Assembly: GCF_025370935.1 (NCBI RefSeq)
Contig: NC_133483.1
Coordinates: 3,233,632-3,297,631 of the forward strand
Direction: 5' to 3'
Length of the DNA stretch: 64,000 bases
From: Choristoneura fumiferana
Lineage: Eukaryota > Arthropoda > Insecta > Lepidoptera > Tortricidae
The translations under genes and the position numbers were made by a program. The notes below the pieces were generated by a model that had not been told where the DNA came from, did no database searches, and worked only from the letters and a program-made list of their open reading frames with translations. Below, piece by piece: positions 22,196-34,175 of the stretch. Positions within the stretch are counted from its first letter, which is position 1, and each line of letters opens with the position of its first letter.

Positions 22196-22889
22196 TAGGA
22201 TTTGAGATACCTACTCAAATCAACGTCACTTGATTTATAACACGATAGCTTGCATTTTTTTTAAATTAATATAAAATATTTTTTTTTTTTCAAAATTACT
22301 CCGAAGAACTGTGGTAGGGGGTTTGGATCGTCGCAGGCGTCGCAGCTGTTGACAATCCTTAAGTGCTCTACTTCCCAAGACGACCGGCTATTTATAAAGG
22401 CTGCTATCTTAAAACAAACACGATTGTTTTCTTCCAAATTGAGTTATCTAAAATTTATTAAGAAGCTACCAAATTTAATGGTATTTCCGTGCAATTAATT
22501 GGCTTTCTTTTTCGACAGTTAAAGCAATTTAAACCAAAATTAGCAATCAATATAGACATTTTCTTAAGAAGAAGCCATCGAGGATTATTTTCACATTGGG
22601 ATTATAAATTTCGTTTCTCGGGATGGATTCCAATTTAATCCACGAAAAATGTGTTTTATTTTTTTCATGATTAAGAAAAACACTAACAATGTAGCAGCGA
22701 AAAGTGAAGTAAGTAGACGTTTCCATTGAAATTAGTGACATTTTGATACGCGATAATGCTTTTATTTAATTTGGCATATAATTTTGCTTTAGATTTTTCA
22801 CAGCCATAAGTCACACTGGCAACACACACTGGCTGAAGAATCTTTTCTCCAAGAACTGTTTTGCATTATGGATAAATAACCTAAACTAA

Positions 22890-23736
22890 CCAACAAAAAC
22901 CGGCCAAGAGCGTGTCGGACACGCCCAAAATAGGGTTCCGTAGCCATTAAGAAAAAAATAAGTAATATTTTTCTAAGGATTTCGTATTTTATACGGAATC
23001 TTCCAAGTTTAGGTATGTTTTATACCTTAGGTTGCTATTTACTCATAAACTACTAATAATTCTCAATCAAACTTAGCCGTTATAGTTTTCCTTGAAAGTT
23101 TGATATACTGACTACCATCCTGATTTTTTTCAAATTTTCCACCCACCGGTTTAGATTTTAGAGGGGGGGGGGGGGACGCTCGATTTTAATGAAAATTTGC
23201 ACTTTAAAGTTGAATATTTCGCAAACAAATCACTGAATCGAAAAATCGTCTTTGTAAACCCCTAATGGTTTTAAAATACCTACCCAACGATACCCTACAC
23301 TATAGGGTTGGATATAAAAAAAACACCCCCACATTACGTCTATGGGATGTTGAATTTTTAATTGTACCGTTTTGTCGGCATAGTTTAGCTATATATCCGT
23401 GCAAAATAACAGCTGCTTTCTAGCATTGAGCAAAGCCGCGGACGGACAGACAGACAGACAGACAGACATGGTGAAACTATAAGGGTTCCGTTTTTGCCAT
23501 TTTGGATCCGGAACCCTAAAAAGTAGGAAAACCATGACATTGTCATTTCAAAGTTCAATATCTCAGAAACATGTCTAAAAACCATCGCTAGAAACCCTGA
23601 TTTCAAATAAAAAAACCGCATTCAAATCGGTTTACTCTTTTACGAGCCACAGACAGGACACACAGACATACAGGTACACAGACACACGTAGCGGTCAAAC
23701 TTATAACACCCTTCTTTTTGCGTCGGGGGTTAAAAA
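22890..23736 (+). repeat. 'CCAACAAAA...GGGGGTTAA' repeat, copy 3, split
   Basis: CCAACAAAA at 22890-22898 is followed by the element at 22899-23522, and the repeat resumes with GTAGGAAAACCATGACATTG and ends GCGTCGGGGGTTAA. Against copies at 3674 and 30821 the break is between CCAACAAAA and the following GTTGG. Confidence 0.8.
22899..23522 (+). repeat. 'ACCGGCC...CCCTAAAAA' interspersed element, copy B
   Basis: An uninterrupted 624-bp copy that starts ACCGGCCAAGAGCGTGTCGG and ends CCGGAACCCTAAAAA. It has a run of 12 G's at about 23163-23174 and a (GACA)n tract at 23445-23470. Because it sits in another repeat, both of its ends can be read to within a few A's. Confidence 0.85.
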
Positions 23737-24149
23737 AACAATCCAAGCATTTTCATGTAAACATGACTGTGTAACTATTTAAATAAAACCTTACAACAAT
23801 GAAACACGATTTTCCGCGAATGAAAACATGTGAGCTGAAGTGGAAATTGACAAGATAATACTTGAAACAAACAGAACACGGGAGAATACAAAGGGAATTT
23901 TCGAAATTTATTTAAAATGTTGCGCCATATTGTACCATATTCAAGCGAATAAAGTTATTTGTATTTGTATTTGTATTGTATTTGCGTAGGTACGTATGTA
24001 TACGTATACGAAAAACCAACGCCACACGGAAAGCGTAGTATCATAATACTGCCAATAGAAAGTTCTCTACAAAATGAGTTTACTTTGTTTTTAAAAACAA
24101 GTCATGATTTTTTATTGTCTGCCGTAACCGAAGTAGTTAAGTTTATTGT

Positions 24150-24255
24150 ATTACCCAGTATTACTTTTGTACCAAGTTTCTTGAGGCGCATTCTTCTTGG
24201 CAATGATGGTCTTTCCGAAAGCGCTGGCAGTTTGAAAAGTGACATGTAAAACAGC
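24150..24255 (+). mobile_element. LINE 3'-end fragment
   Basis: The frame around FLRRILLGNDGLSESAGS matches the reversed fragment at 183-345 at DNA level (CTTCTTGGCAATGATGGTCT). It is probably the end of a non-LTR retrotransposon frame. Upstream, at 23945-23980, is a (TATTTG)n run of the kind seen at LINE tails. Confidence 0.5.
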
Positions 24256-25412
24256 CCTTCGTGCTACTTACAGAATAATTGTTTTATTTTTTTTTTTATA
24301 ACAGTCATCTGTAACCAAAGCATCGATATATAAGGGTACGTATAAGTAGACTGCATTTTTCTTACATAAAACTGTGCACAAATAGTTGTTCACGGCGCGG
24401 GGCGGTGAACGACTTTACCTTAGTTTGCTGACGTCCGTGAGAGTGGTTTTGTCAAGGACACAACCTAATTACGTTGTTTACAAAAAAAGTGGAATTTTAG
24501 GTCAGAATGTTGTTATGAACATGGTACTAAATAGCTGGAGTCTAGTTGATTTCCTGAGATATTCGCTACTGTCACGGATGTTTCCGCACGTCTTCCGGTG
24601 CACACTTGGCACGGTACGGGATAATGCGGACATTTGGACAAGGGCGTATCCACCGTTGTGGGCATGCCCACAACCCTTATAGACTTGTGACGACACAATT
24701 TCACGTTCTTTGAAATCGATAGGCTAATGTCTTAAGAAAACAGTCAGGTAAGAAGGATATTAATCAAATTCAAAAATCGTCCCTGAGTCATGCATGATTG
24801 CTCATAAGCAAGTTCGTACTCCGGCTCCGACTCACACTTGGCCGATTTCTGTGTGGCTGTGCCCACAACCTTTTTTGAGGGCTGGATCCGCGCCTGATTT
24901 GGAAATGGCGTACTAATCTGTGTCTTCTGAAAATATAAGCTGAGATAATGCCCATCCGTGAAGTTACAAGGGTCATAATCTTATAAAATCAGCACTAGAA
25001 GAGGCCTGATATTTTCTTCTTCATAAGCCAAAGATTACCTCTTATATTAACAAAATGTAATCACAATAAGAGTACGAAAATGAGCTCCAATTTCAATTAA
25101 AGCAGTGTATGAAATAACGGGTTGTTGGTTTTAGGGTGTGCAATCCTCGTGACGCCTACTCTACGCGTACTCTATAAAGAAATTAACGCTTAGAGTAACG
25201 GCTGAATGTACTTTATTAATCACTAATTGTTCGGTAAATAAAGATTTTAAGAGTGTAGAAATAATATCCAAAATAACAAAGCTCTTGGGACTCAAGAGGA
25301 TATCTGCTTCGTGCGTTTATTTTTTATTTTATTTTATTCGCAAAACCAACAGATAAAGCCAATTAAAGGTTTCCGCAGATAATTCAAAAATATAAACAGA
25401 TTTACACAAAAA
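24256..25412. other. No recognisable feature
   Basis: A short pair of related blocks (GGCATGCCCACAACCCTTAT near 24660 and GGCTGTGCCCACAACC near 24853) is noted. No gene. Confidence 0.45.
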
Positions 25413-25492
25413 ACCGGCCACGATCGTGTCGGACAGCCCGGAGGGATATGGTTCCGTAGCCATTACGAAAAATTAGTAATATTTTCTAAGGA

Positions 25493-26000
25493 AAATACAA
25501 ACTGAGACATGGATGCACAGAAAAACCAGAAAAAGAGACCAGCGCTGGAATCGAACCCAGGTCCTCAGCAATCCGTGCTGCGTGCTATAACCCCTACACC
25601 ACCGCTGGACAGGAATTTAGACACGAATTTTTCCTATGCATACATATCTCAGGTTGCTTATTTCTACTACGCTACTTATGCAGCAGCACTAGCGACATCT
25701 ATGTTTTTCGCTCTCATCGAGAGACGTCACATTCTTTCGGAACCAACCGCTCACCCAGACAAGAGATGTCGCTACTAAGCAATCAAATTATGATTGGTTA
25801 TTTGGAGTCTTTTTGTATTTTTTATTTCAACTCCAAATTTGTTACTTTTACGGGTATCCCGTGAAACCATATCGAAAATACCGATATATATCGATAATAC
25901 ATAATGTATTTTCGATATGGTTTCACGGGATACCCGTAAAAGTAACAAATTTGGAGTTGAAATAAAAAATACAAAAAGACTCCAAATAACCAATCATAAT
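25493..26000 (-). mobile_element. Composite tRNA-containing element, copy I
   Basis: In order on the minus strand: a module with ATTGGTTATTTGGAGTC, its exact mirror after a short loop, a 5' region (TTGCTTAGTAGCGACATCTC), a tRNA-like head (GGTGTAGGGGTTATAGCACG, B box GGGTTCGATTCC) and a tail CTGTGCATCCATGTCTCAG then TTTGTATTTT. The 11-bp duplication TTTTCTAAGGA marks both ends. The tRNA-like head is internal rather than at the 5' end, which is unusual for a SINE. Confidence 0.85.
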
Positions 26001-26002
26001 TT
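25785..26002. repeat. Perfect 97-bp inverted repeat with 24-nt loop
   Basis: Arms 25785-25881 and 25906-26002 are exact reverse complements by hand alignment; the spacer is 25882-25905. Arm landmarks are TTTGGAGTCTTTTTGTATTT, CAACTCCAAATTTGTTACTT and TTACGGGTATCCCGTGAAAC. The outer 2 bp overlap the target duplication. Confidence 0.93.
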
Positions 26003-26567
26003 TTCTAAGGATTTCGTATTTTGTACGGAATATTCCAAGTTTAGGTATATTTTATACCTAAGGCTGCTACTTACTCTTAAACTACTAATCATTATCAAGA
26101 AAACTAAACCGTTATAGTTGTTCTTGCTAGTTTGATATACTTACTTACTACCATCCTAAATTTTTTCAAATTTTTCCGCCCACCTGTTTAGATTTTAGAG
26201 CGAGGGGACGCTCGATTTTAATGAAAATTTGCACTTTAAAGTTGAATATATTGCAAAAAGATCACTAAATCGTTTTAGCAACCCCCTAATGGTAATACCT
26301 ATTCAACGATACCCCACACTACAAGGTTGGATGAGAAAAAAAAATCCCCCCCACTTTACGTCTATGGGAGGTACTCTAAAAAAAATTGCTTTTGAATTTT
26401 TTATTGTACCATTTTGTCGGCATAGTTTACATAATATATTCGTGCAAAATTACAGCTTCCTAGCATTGATGTCCCTGAGGAAAGTCGCGGACAGACAGAC
26501 AGACAGACAGACATGGCGAAACTATAAGGGTTCCGTTTTGGCTATTTTGGCTACGGAACCCTAAAAA

Positions 26568-27127
26568 TGGGAAACAAAAGAGGAAAAGTTTAGAAGCAAA
26601 CAAAAAAACATCAAAGAGATGATTAAGCCACAGATTTTGCTCAAGTTTATCTTGAGTTTCATTACTACAGGCACGTTTCGTCACAAGACAAGGTAAGAAC
26701 AATGGACAAATCAAGCTTTGTTTGTAGGTACGAGTAGATAATTTTAGTATAAATTTTATTCTACACGTACCTACAGATTGTTGATGAGTTTTCTCTACGC
26801 CTGATACAGATACATGTAGAGTTTTGATGAAAATACGTATAATATGTATAATGGTCCTTGGTATAAGGAACGCAAGTCGACGCGATAAGCACGCCCGTTG
26901 AAACATAATATTGTCGACGCAAAAATTTGGAGCAAAGTGGTTTGATGTTGACACATCCGAGATCAACAACCACAGTGTCAGCTCAAAATAATGTATCCTC
27001 CATTTTAATTTAGGCTTCATTCAACTGGAAGGTCCAAATAAAATGGTGTATGGTTTTGAGTGGAGACGCTGTTGTTCTGAAAGTTTGTGGGAGTAAATTT
27101 ATTAACTGTATATTAATATTCATTACA
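26568..27127. other. No recognisable gene
   Basis: A 186-codon minus frame (26460-27020) starts in unique DNA and runs into the ACCGGCC repeat; it has no recognised motif and is taken as chance. Confidence 0.5.
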
Positions 27128-27335
27128 CTATAGTGCCTGGCCGCTCAGAAGTCAATCCTGACACATTGCTCGACTATGAAGTTCCTGATTAATGTTAATG
27201 TCAAGTATTGAAAAAAAAAATGCTATGCCTACTTATTACTCTGTCGCACGAAACAAGTAAGCATTGCATTTTTGTTTATGATTCATATTGTTTATATTCA
27301 AAAACTTCATAGTTTCGTTGACTATACAAGTATGA
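27128..27335 (+). repeat. Dispersed ~205-bp repeat, copy 1
   Basis: CTATAGTGCCTGGCCGCTCA at the start and GTTGACTATA at the end; shared internal blocks GAAGTCAATCCTGACACATT and AGTAAGCATTGCATTTTTGT. Copy 2 is at 57485-57680. Class unknown; the ends carry short inverted ATAGT/ACTAT motifs. Confidence 0.75.
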
Positions 27336-27488
27336 GAAAATTACGTAAAAAATCTTGATAATTCTTGCTTACGTCATATCCGAATAACTTGGTTAGTGAC
27401 AATTTTCAATTTTTTTTAACGACCGTAGTTATGATGTTTTCGTGTACATAGGTACCTAAGTACCTACTTCATAAACATGTATTTAGGT

Positions 27489-27718
27489 CGAAAATACAAA
27501 CTGAGACATGCAGGATGCACAGAAAAACCAGAAAATGAGACCAGCGCTGGTAATCGAACCCAGGTCCTCAGCAATCCGTGCTGCGTGCTATAACCCCCAC
27601 ACCACCGTTGGACAGGAATCTAGACACACCACGGTGGTTTCACGGGATACCCGTAAAAGTAACAAATTTGGAGTTGAAATAAAAAATACAAAAATACTCC
27701 AAAAAACCAATCATAATC
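27489..27718 (-). mobile_element. Composite tRNA-containing element, copy II
   Basis: The tail (CAAACTGAGACATG as seen on the plus strand), the tRNA-like head, and then directly the GGTTTCACGGGATACCCG module ending AACCAATCATAATC. The 5' region seen in copies I and V is missing. TATTTAGGT flanks it (27480-27488, 27719-27727). Confidence 0.85.
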
Positions 27719-27727
27719 TATTTAGGT

Positions 27728-28890
27728 GTTTACTATGAAATTGTGAAAAGAAATGAAATTTTTAGGTTCCTCAAAAAAACACAACAGCTCAGCCATAATG
27801 TCAAACAGAATCCCACAAACAGAAAACAACTGAAATAAAACCTTGTAAAATAACAAAAAAAAACGAAATGAAGAAGAAATCTGTAAACTTTTTTCTTTTT
27901 ATTTTCAAAGCTTAATCAATCTTCTTTAGTCGGCCGGGCTCCCGGTTGGGATGGGAATAATTATTCTTTCGGCCTAACAATGCCATGTCGACGGTCACAA
28001 TGTTGTAGAATACGATAATATATTACTGAACCCTTTTCTTGTACGTTTAAATGAAAATAACGTGTCGTTTTCTTAAGCCATTGCGAGTTCAAAGACGTTG
28101 ATGCTGAGGACACAGTAGGATTCTTTAATCATTGTATGCTTTTTTGAATTACCTTTAGGGAGTTTCATGTTAATGTAAAAAACATTTCACATTAATACAA
28201 ATCTTTATCTTTTATCTTTTGGTTTTTCTTTGCATACTATTATGCAAATAAATTATGTCGGCCTATGCCAACACAGAACTAAAGTCATCGACATAGCCCA
28301 GAGTACTACAAAGTTAAAGTGGCAGTGGTCTGGCCTGGCCATGATTGTTAATGAATGTTAAGCCTTTCTAGTATTGTGGATTAACTGACACTCATGTCAG
28401 AAACGACTTAAACGATTGATAGATGCTTGTTGTTTATGTTATCCACTCGTACAATAGGTACTTGATTTTAGTTTATAAGTACGATAACATATAAGTCCAC
28501 ACCTAAATGCAGGTACATATTGCGTAATGCATTTTGATTGTCAAGCAGACGGCAGACAGTAGGAAGGATTTGGTGTATGGAGACTATTAAAATTTTACGG
28601 CCGCACTCCAGCGCTGTCGAGATGAGAGTAACTTCAACACGTTTTACTAAAGAACATTGCAGAACTGTTTTTGGAGATACTTGTATTATACATGAGAGAG
28701 AGATTTATTTACACATATTCGATACACAGAAAAAACACGTTAGGAAGAAATAATAATTAAAAAAAACATCGAATAGTATAAATTGGGACCCACTCAGCAT
28801 AATGTCGCGGCAAGCCACAACGCTGTTTTTGAGTGGGACCCATACATGACATATTTATTTAGAAAGAGAGAATATGTGACTTTTATTTGA
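27728..28890. other. No recognisable feature
   Basis: A+T-rich, no gene recognised; a (ATCTTT)n-like run lies near 28203-28220. Confidence 0.45.
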
Positions 28891-28978
28891 TAGGGGCTAA
28901 ACGAACAGGTGGATCATCTGATGGAAAGCAATCACCGCCGCCCGTCAGCACCCATGACATAAGTAGCACTGAAATAAA
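28891..28978 (+). repeat. Retroelement fragment 'GGTGGATCATCTGATGGAAA'
   Basis: Contains GGAAAGCAATCACCGCCGCC, matching the reversed fragment at 19735-19845 and distantly the SINE-like insert at 20145. Both ends are lost. Confidence 0.4.
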
Positions 28979-30639
28979 GTTATTGTTTTTAGTTCATTGA
29001 TATGGACCTCCGCAAACCTTATTCAATAAACTGTATAAAAGTGGCATTATTATAATTTTACAAATATTCAATTAAGAAAGTAACTTTGTTTGTCTGTCTT
29101 TTTGTCTGTTTCTTCTTCATGCTTAAACTGCTAAACAGGTTTAGAATAAATATAATATGGAGATAGTCGTAGTTTGAGATGGTCAGAACGAATAAACGAA
29201 TTATCTTCAGATGGAGTCGCGAGCGACAACTAGGACAACAAAACATGTAATTAATACTTTTAATTGTATTATTATACTATACACTAGCTAGTGTTAACCA
29301 CTCACCAGTTTCGTCACTAATAACGCTATTAAAGTAGACCTTTCTTTGATTTGATATAAGTTGATTATTTGTTATTTATTTATCATCTTAACGGTAATTT
29401 TTGTTATAAACAGCATTTTTTGCACATCCGTTTGTGTACAATGTTGTGTATAGGGTCTGTGATTAAAGTCACGTACACGGTAAAATCTATTGTGAAAAAA
29501 TGGTTAGCCACTCTCTCGTACAACGATACCGAAGACATTTTCAATTAGTCAGCCATTTTGAATTTTGATTATTACTGGTTCGACCGTTGAAGGCTACTTG
29601 AAGGTGAAACATTAAAAACGAAGATTCTGCAATCACAACATTTCCCGCCACACCCTGACTATTTTAACACTAGCTAGTTTATCACGCAACGGGATAAAAA
29701 CTATTATATTTTCTCGCGCTCTCAATCTATCTCCACGTAAAAACGTAACAAACATACTCACATACGCATTTATAATATTCGTTGGTTAGGATACTAATGA
29801 CACATGTCGAAGTTTAAAGTAATATTAATTATTTCCATCACCTATTATATTATGTAACGATCATGAACCGTCTCTCACGATATAATGAGCTAAATTTACA
29901 AACAACTAACATAAATTTATTGTGCTGAGAATGACATATAATATCTCTTTAGGTAACTAATTGCCTGTCTATCGAGTTATCTCGAGCCTGTCTACTGAAT
30001 GGAGCGTCTAGTTTCCGTCACTTTTGGTTAAGATATTCCACAAAGAGAATATTTAGGGTTATGTCAAAATATCCATCCATCTCTCTGTATATCAGTCTGT
30101 CCAGGCCCTTTTCTCAATAACACATAGAATAAAGTTTGAAAATCTCATTTATATGTCCCCAAAAAACGACATTTTGCTTTCGAGAGGGGCTAACCTAACA
30201 CATACCTACCTAAAAATTTGTACGGAGCCCTTGGTGTCATGAAACTTGGCAAAGTTGTTGTTTTAAGTGCAAGATCTATTGTAATGGTTAACGCGAGCAA
30301 AGCCGGAGCTAAAATCTAGTATCTTTAAGTCGATGCAGGGACGCTACGTAACTCGATACGATGACAGTTCCACAAGAGCTTGTTATCTGAGCCGTGACGG
30401 CACATTTGGAACCTTGCCATCTTCAACCGAGCTCCTTCCGTAGCTAGACGTTGAAAACCTTATGAAATATGGCGGACTTGCTCAAGTGTTCTGCTTCTTG
30501 AATATTAGTCGCCAAATCATGGTACTGTTATAAATTTATTAAGAAACATTAAGAAAATAAAAAATATATGGAAACTACCATTAAATTAAAATAACTAAAA
30601 CTTTAATTAAATTATTGTGTTAGTTTTTATTGCAATTTT
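28979..30639. other. Mostly unremarkable DNA
   Basis: A remnant of the Lepidoptera-type repeat lies at 29690-29795 (AACAAACATACTCACATACG, then CATTTATAATATTCGTTGG). No gene recognised. Confidence 0.45.
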
Positions 30640-30800
30640 CACTTTTAATGCAAACTTTTTTGCTCATTGTACTTTTTGTTGACTGCACTTGCATTGTAAT
30701 TCGTATTACGTACGTATCCGTACCAAGTTTCAAGTGGAACCGTTGAAGAGTCCGTCCTGCAGCGACGACCACCAGAATTTCACTACCAGATATCGTATTG
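30640..30800 (+). repeat. Dispersed repeat 'TTTTTTGCTCATTGTACTTT', copy 1
   Basis: TTGCTCATTGTACTTTTTGT, GTTGAAGAGTCCGTCCTGC and TTTCACTACCAGAT correspond block by block to 60935-61100. About 160 bp. Class unknown. Confidence 0.7.
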
Positions 30801-30820
30801 TCATACCCAACTTAACCTAA

Positions 30821-31054
30821 CCAACAAAATGTTGGAAAACCCCGACATTGCCACTTCAAACTTCAATATCTTAAAAACGGCTGAACCGATTTTGATTAAA
30901 CATGTCTAAGAACCATCGCTAGAGAACCTGCTTACAAATAAAAAAACCGCATTCAAATCGGTTTACCGGTTTAAGAGCTACGGTGCAACTGACAGACAGA
31001 CAAATAGCAGTCAAACTTACAACACCCCTCTTTTTGCGTCGGGGGTTAATAAAA
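30821..31054 (+). repeat. 'CCAACAAAA...GGGGGTTAA' repeat, copy 2
   Basis: Uninterrupted copy: CCAACAAAATGTTGGAAAAC at the start, AAAAAAACCGCATTCAAATC inside, TTTTTGCGTCGGGGGTTAAT at the end. It is the best reference for the split copy at 22890-23736. Confidence 0.8.
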
Positions 31055-31410
31055 TAACGAAAGACCTAGCCTAACGGTGTTATCGGGGATATTTATGACG
31101 CAGCCTCAAGAAAAAAGTTGTTAATAGCCATCAAGATTAAATGAATGGCTAGCTCTAATTAAGGAATACTTACCTCCTCAAATATTAATGGCCTCCTCCA
31201 TTCAAGGTCTTTGAATAAATAACTAAGCCATTAGCTTTTTTCTTCAAGTTGTCGTCCCTGGAATTTATGGAAACTTCTCGGGAGTTTCTTCGGGACTTTC
31301 TCAAAATTGGAACATTAATTCTGTAAGTAAGTCAACAGCACCAATATCTGACACATATTAGTCCTCCTCATCGGTTAAGATGACGGCGACCCCAAAAAAA
31401 GAAAAATACC

Positions 31411-31930
31411 CTATGAATTAAGACGCCTATTATGGGCTCTTATATGGCTGGCTCTCCTACACGCGCGACTGTACAGTTGCCCAGCTGAGTTGTAGGTATA
31501 CGTGTAGGAGGACTTAGGTCTTTCTATACGTACTCGTAGCTGGCGTTTTACGTCTAACGACGTAAGACGCTCCTCCTCAAATAATTTAATGCCTTTCGAG
31601 GTGGTAGATCGCCAAGATGACCGCTTTGCAGCAAGTTCCTCCCAACACTCAGGATCGATAGCGCAGGCATTCACATGTCGTTTGAGCACATCCTTAAATT
31701 GCCTTCCGCCAACTTAGAGTAGAATACAGCTTTAGGCAAGCGGGTCATCCATTCGAAGGACATGCCCGCTCCATCCAAGCTGCCGCTGCATCAAGAGAGC
31801 TTCTATGCCATGCATTCCAGAACGACGTAGGACCTCAGAGTTTGAAACGCGGTCTTGCCACTTAATCCTCAATTTGAAACGCTTCTTGCCACTTAACAAA
31901 CACCACAAAGTGTGCATCAAAGCCGGTAAG
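31411..31930 (-). mobile_element. LINE remnant with C-terminal zinc-finger-like end
   Basis: Two minus-strand frames: 31920-31732 includes RQLGWSGHVLRMDDPLA, and 31689-31411 includes MLKRHVNACAIDPECWEELA, SSWRSTTSKGIKLFEEERL and SYTYTYNSAGQLYSRACRR. These match the C-terminal part of a recognisable insect LINE reverse-transcriptase type whose end carries a C2H2-like GQLYC..C motif. Here the second cysteine pair is altered and a deletion with stop codons separates the two frames, so it is dead. A fragment with the finger intact lies at 53832-53918. Confidence 0.75.
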
Positions 31931-33589
31931 TAGGACGTGTCAGATATTTTTGCACGCTCGTGTTAGATATTAAGGCAAGCGACTGCACAACTCCTTTAAA
32001 AATATGCGGTAGCGATTCGGAGGCGGATGTACTATTTTTCATAGACGTTTTGCAGTTTAGATCGGGGTTAGATTCCATTACAACCCTACATAGAATATCT
32101 CAAGGAAGCTCGTCGCTGGCATTGCGCCATGGTTGCTTGTCATGCAAAAGTTCTTAATTAGACAGTGATCCGGCACAGCGCACCAAATCTCAGGCGTCTA
32201 TAAAGCTACATCGCTTGCAAAACTTTACCAGCGCTTGCGCTCGTGTAAACCATTAGATCTGGCAGTAAAGTATTTTATGCGATAGTTGTATAAGACGGGT
32301 CAGACAGAGCGAGTGGCGTGGGTTACAATGTGAGCGTAGGGAAGCGTAAGAAGAACACGCCGTGAGCTTTTTTTTAACCACTTTTGTAGTATTAGTAGAG
32401 AAGCGTTTCCGCTACCAAGAAGTCGTAACAAAAACCAGATTGTGTTCCATATAAGCAAGGTTTTCATTTCATTTTCGGGAGGAAGTTTCGAACGCTTCGG
32501 GGTTCTAAACTCCTCTTCCAGTTTATTCTCGGCATGAGCAATAAATCGGATAACATTCGAAGTACGGAAAAACTATCCTTATACATTTGTTATAGGATAC
32601 ATTTTTCTATATTTCAAAGAGGCACATTCGTGTTCATGACTTTTGTGCTGTATCGATACGAATGACGCTCATTGGCAAAGCACTCGGTTTAATTTAAAAT
32701 TGCACCCAGAGTCTTTTTGCCATCTGAGTAAATTGGATTGGTTCGGAATGTCGTAGCAAAACAACATTTTTTTGTTGATTTTTATCCAAAAAATCTCGGC
32801 TGTATAACTAAGTAATTGTGAAAATTAAATTAAATATTAAATTTCGCCATAAAAAAAAAAAAAAAAAAAAATGTAAAAATGTTCCACAGAAAAACATTTG
32901 ATTAGGGCCTACATATTAAGTTAAGACCTGATTTCGATAGCATTCACTCATTGCTTATTTAATTTTGCTCCTTTTAATTTACAACAAAAATAAATTGGGT
33001 TGTCCATATTTATCAGCACAATTACATTTTGATAAAATTCTCATTGGTTGATATTCATTTTGGTCCAATTCAAAATGGTCAATTCAGTGGTCGATTTTCA
33101 ATTTGCACCGAATGACAGTAAATCGAAAAAATACGTGTCTAAATTGTCTGTCAACTTAATTGACGAACTAATAAGGTACTTTTTGAAACACTAGCCACTA
33201 CCTACAGATTCCTCTGAAATACAACACTAACAAACCGTTTAGCATCTTCAAAATTTCAAGATCTTATCCCACTAAAACCTTTCGAGTCCCAAGAGTACTT
33301 AGTGGGCCTACTCATGTACCCTTTCAGGGTAAAGGGGTGAATTACCTGTCCTCAAGATGGCATCCTAATAGGCTCGCGGCACCCGCAACACTTTAGCTGT
33401 CAGATCGGATAGTGGCAAGTAATTAGAAGCGGATAAGTTTGTAGCTGTAACTTTGAGGTAACTTCAATTTTGTAGCTGTAACTTTAAAATGGCGTCTGTT
33501 TTGAGGTAGAGCTCGAGCAGATCGGGAAACAGTTGTTTTTCTCTGTATCCTAAAGCTAATAATCTGTACCTATATATATTACTATCAGG
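31931..33589. other. Possible older LINE sequence, then plain DNA
   Basis: 31931-32260 could be further eroded LINE sequence upstream on the minus strand (a frame with QPWRNASDELP is visible), but this is weak. A run of about 21 A's lies at 32850-32870. No gene elsewhere. Confidence 0.35.
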
Positions 33590-33725
33590 GATGTAACGGA
33601 TGTGGTTTTATCGGAACCGAAAGCGGAACCAGATATTTACAATTTAGTTTATCGGAACCAGAAACGGAATCGGAACCGAAAACGGATCGGGAACCAGAAC
33701 CGGAGCCTGAGTGATAGGGATAAGT
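33590..33725 (+). repeat. 'GGAACCGAAA' degenerate simple repeat
   Basis: AGGGATGTAACGGATGTGG followed by many CGGAACC/CGGAACCGA motifs. It resembles the AGAGATG...CCGGATA element in design and may be one arm of a similar element. Confidence 0.5.
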
Positions 33726-34175
33726 GAAGTGGCAAGCGGGGTGAGGAGCGAATGACTGCTATAAACCTTTATGTTTTTGATGTACGCCGTTCAAGTTCGG
33801 CGTACCTACATAACTATTTCTGATAATAACTTTAGTCATATTTGAGTACGACACGGGTTCGATAACAACTCGGCAGATAGCGCCGCCGCTGCAAAGTTGG
33901 CGAGATATTCCAAGCATATTTAAAGCTGAATAGCGGAATGAGGGTTCAAGTTCTGTTGTAAAATGAGTAGTCTAGTTTTTATGAATGTCAGGCGATTCGT
34001 TGAAATAGAGTTGTTATAGACGATGTTAAAAACTAATCCCGTGTGGTGTTGGGTTAGAATAACACCTCTCCATTTCTTCCGTGGATGTCGTAAGAGGCGA
34101 CTGAGGATAAAGGTTAAGGTATACCGTAGACGACAGGCTAGCAACCTGTCACTATTGTACCGTTTTTGTCTAACT

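Larger units (their letters stand above)
25413..26567 (+). repeat. 'ACCGGCC...CCCTAAAAA' interspersed element, copy C with insertion
   Basis: Starts ACCGGCCACGATCGTGTCGG and ends CGGAACCCTAAAAA. It is interrupted after TTTTCTAAGGA (25482-25492) and resumes with the same 11 bp (26001-26011); the inserted piece is composite element I. It lacks the two insertions found in copy A. Confidence 0.85.

Noticed and set aside
26460..27020. 186-codon minus-strand gene
   Set aside because: No motif; the last third lies in the ACCGGCC repeat and encodes its (GACA)n tract as a Ser-Val-Cys-Leu repeat.
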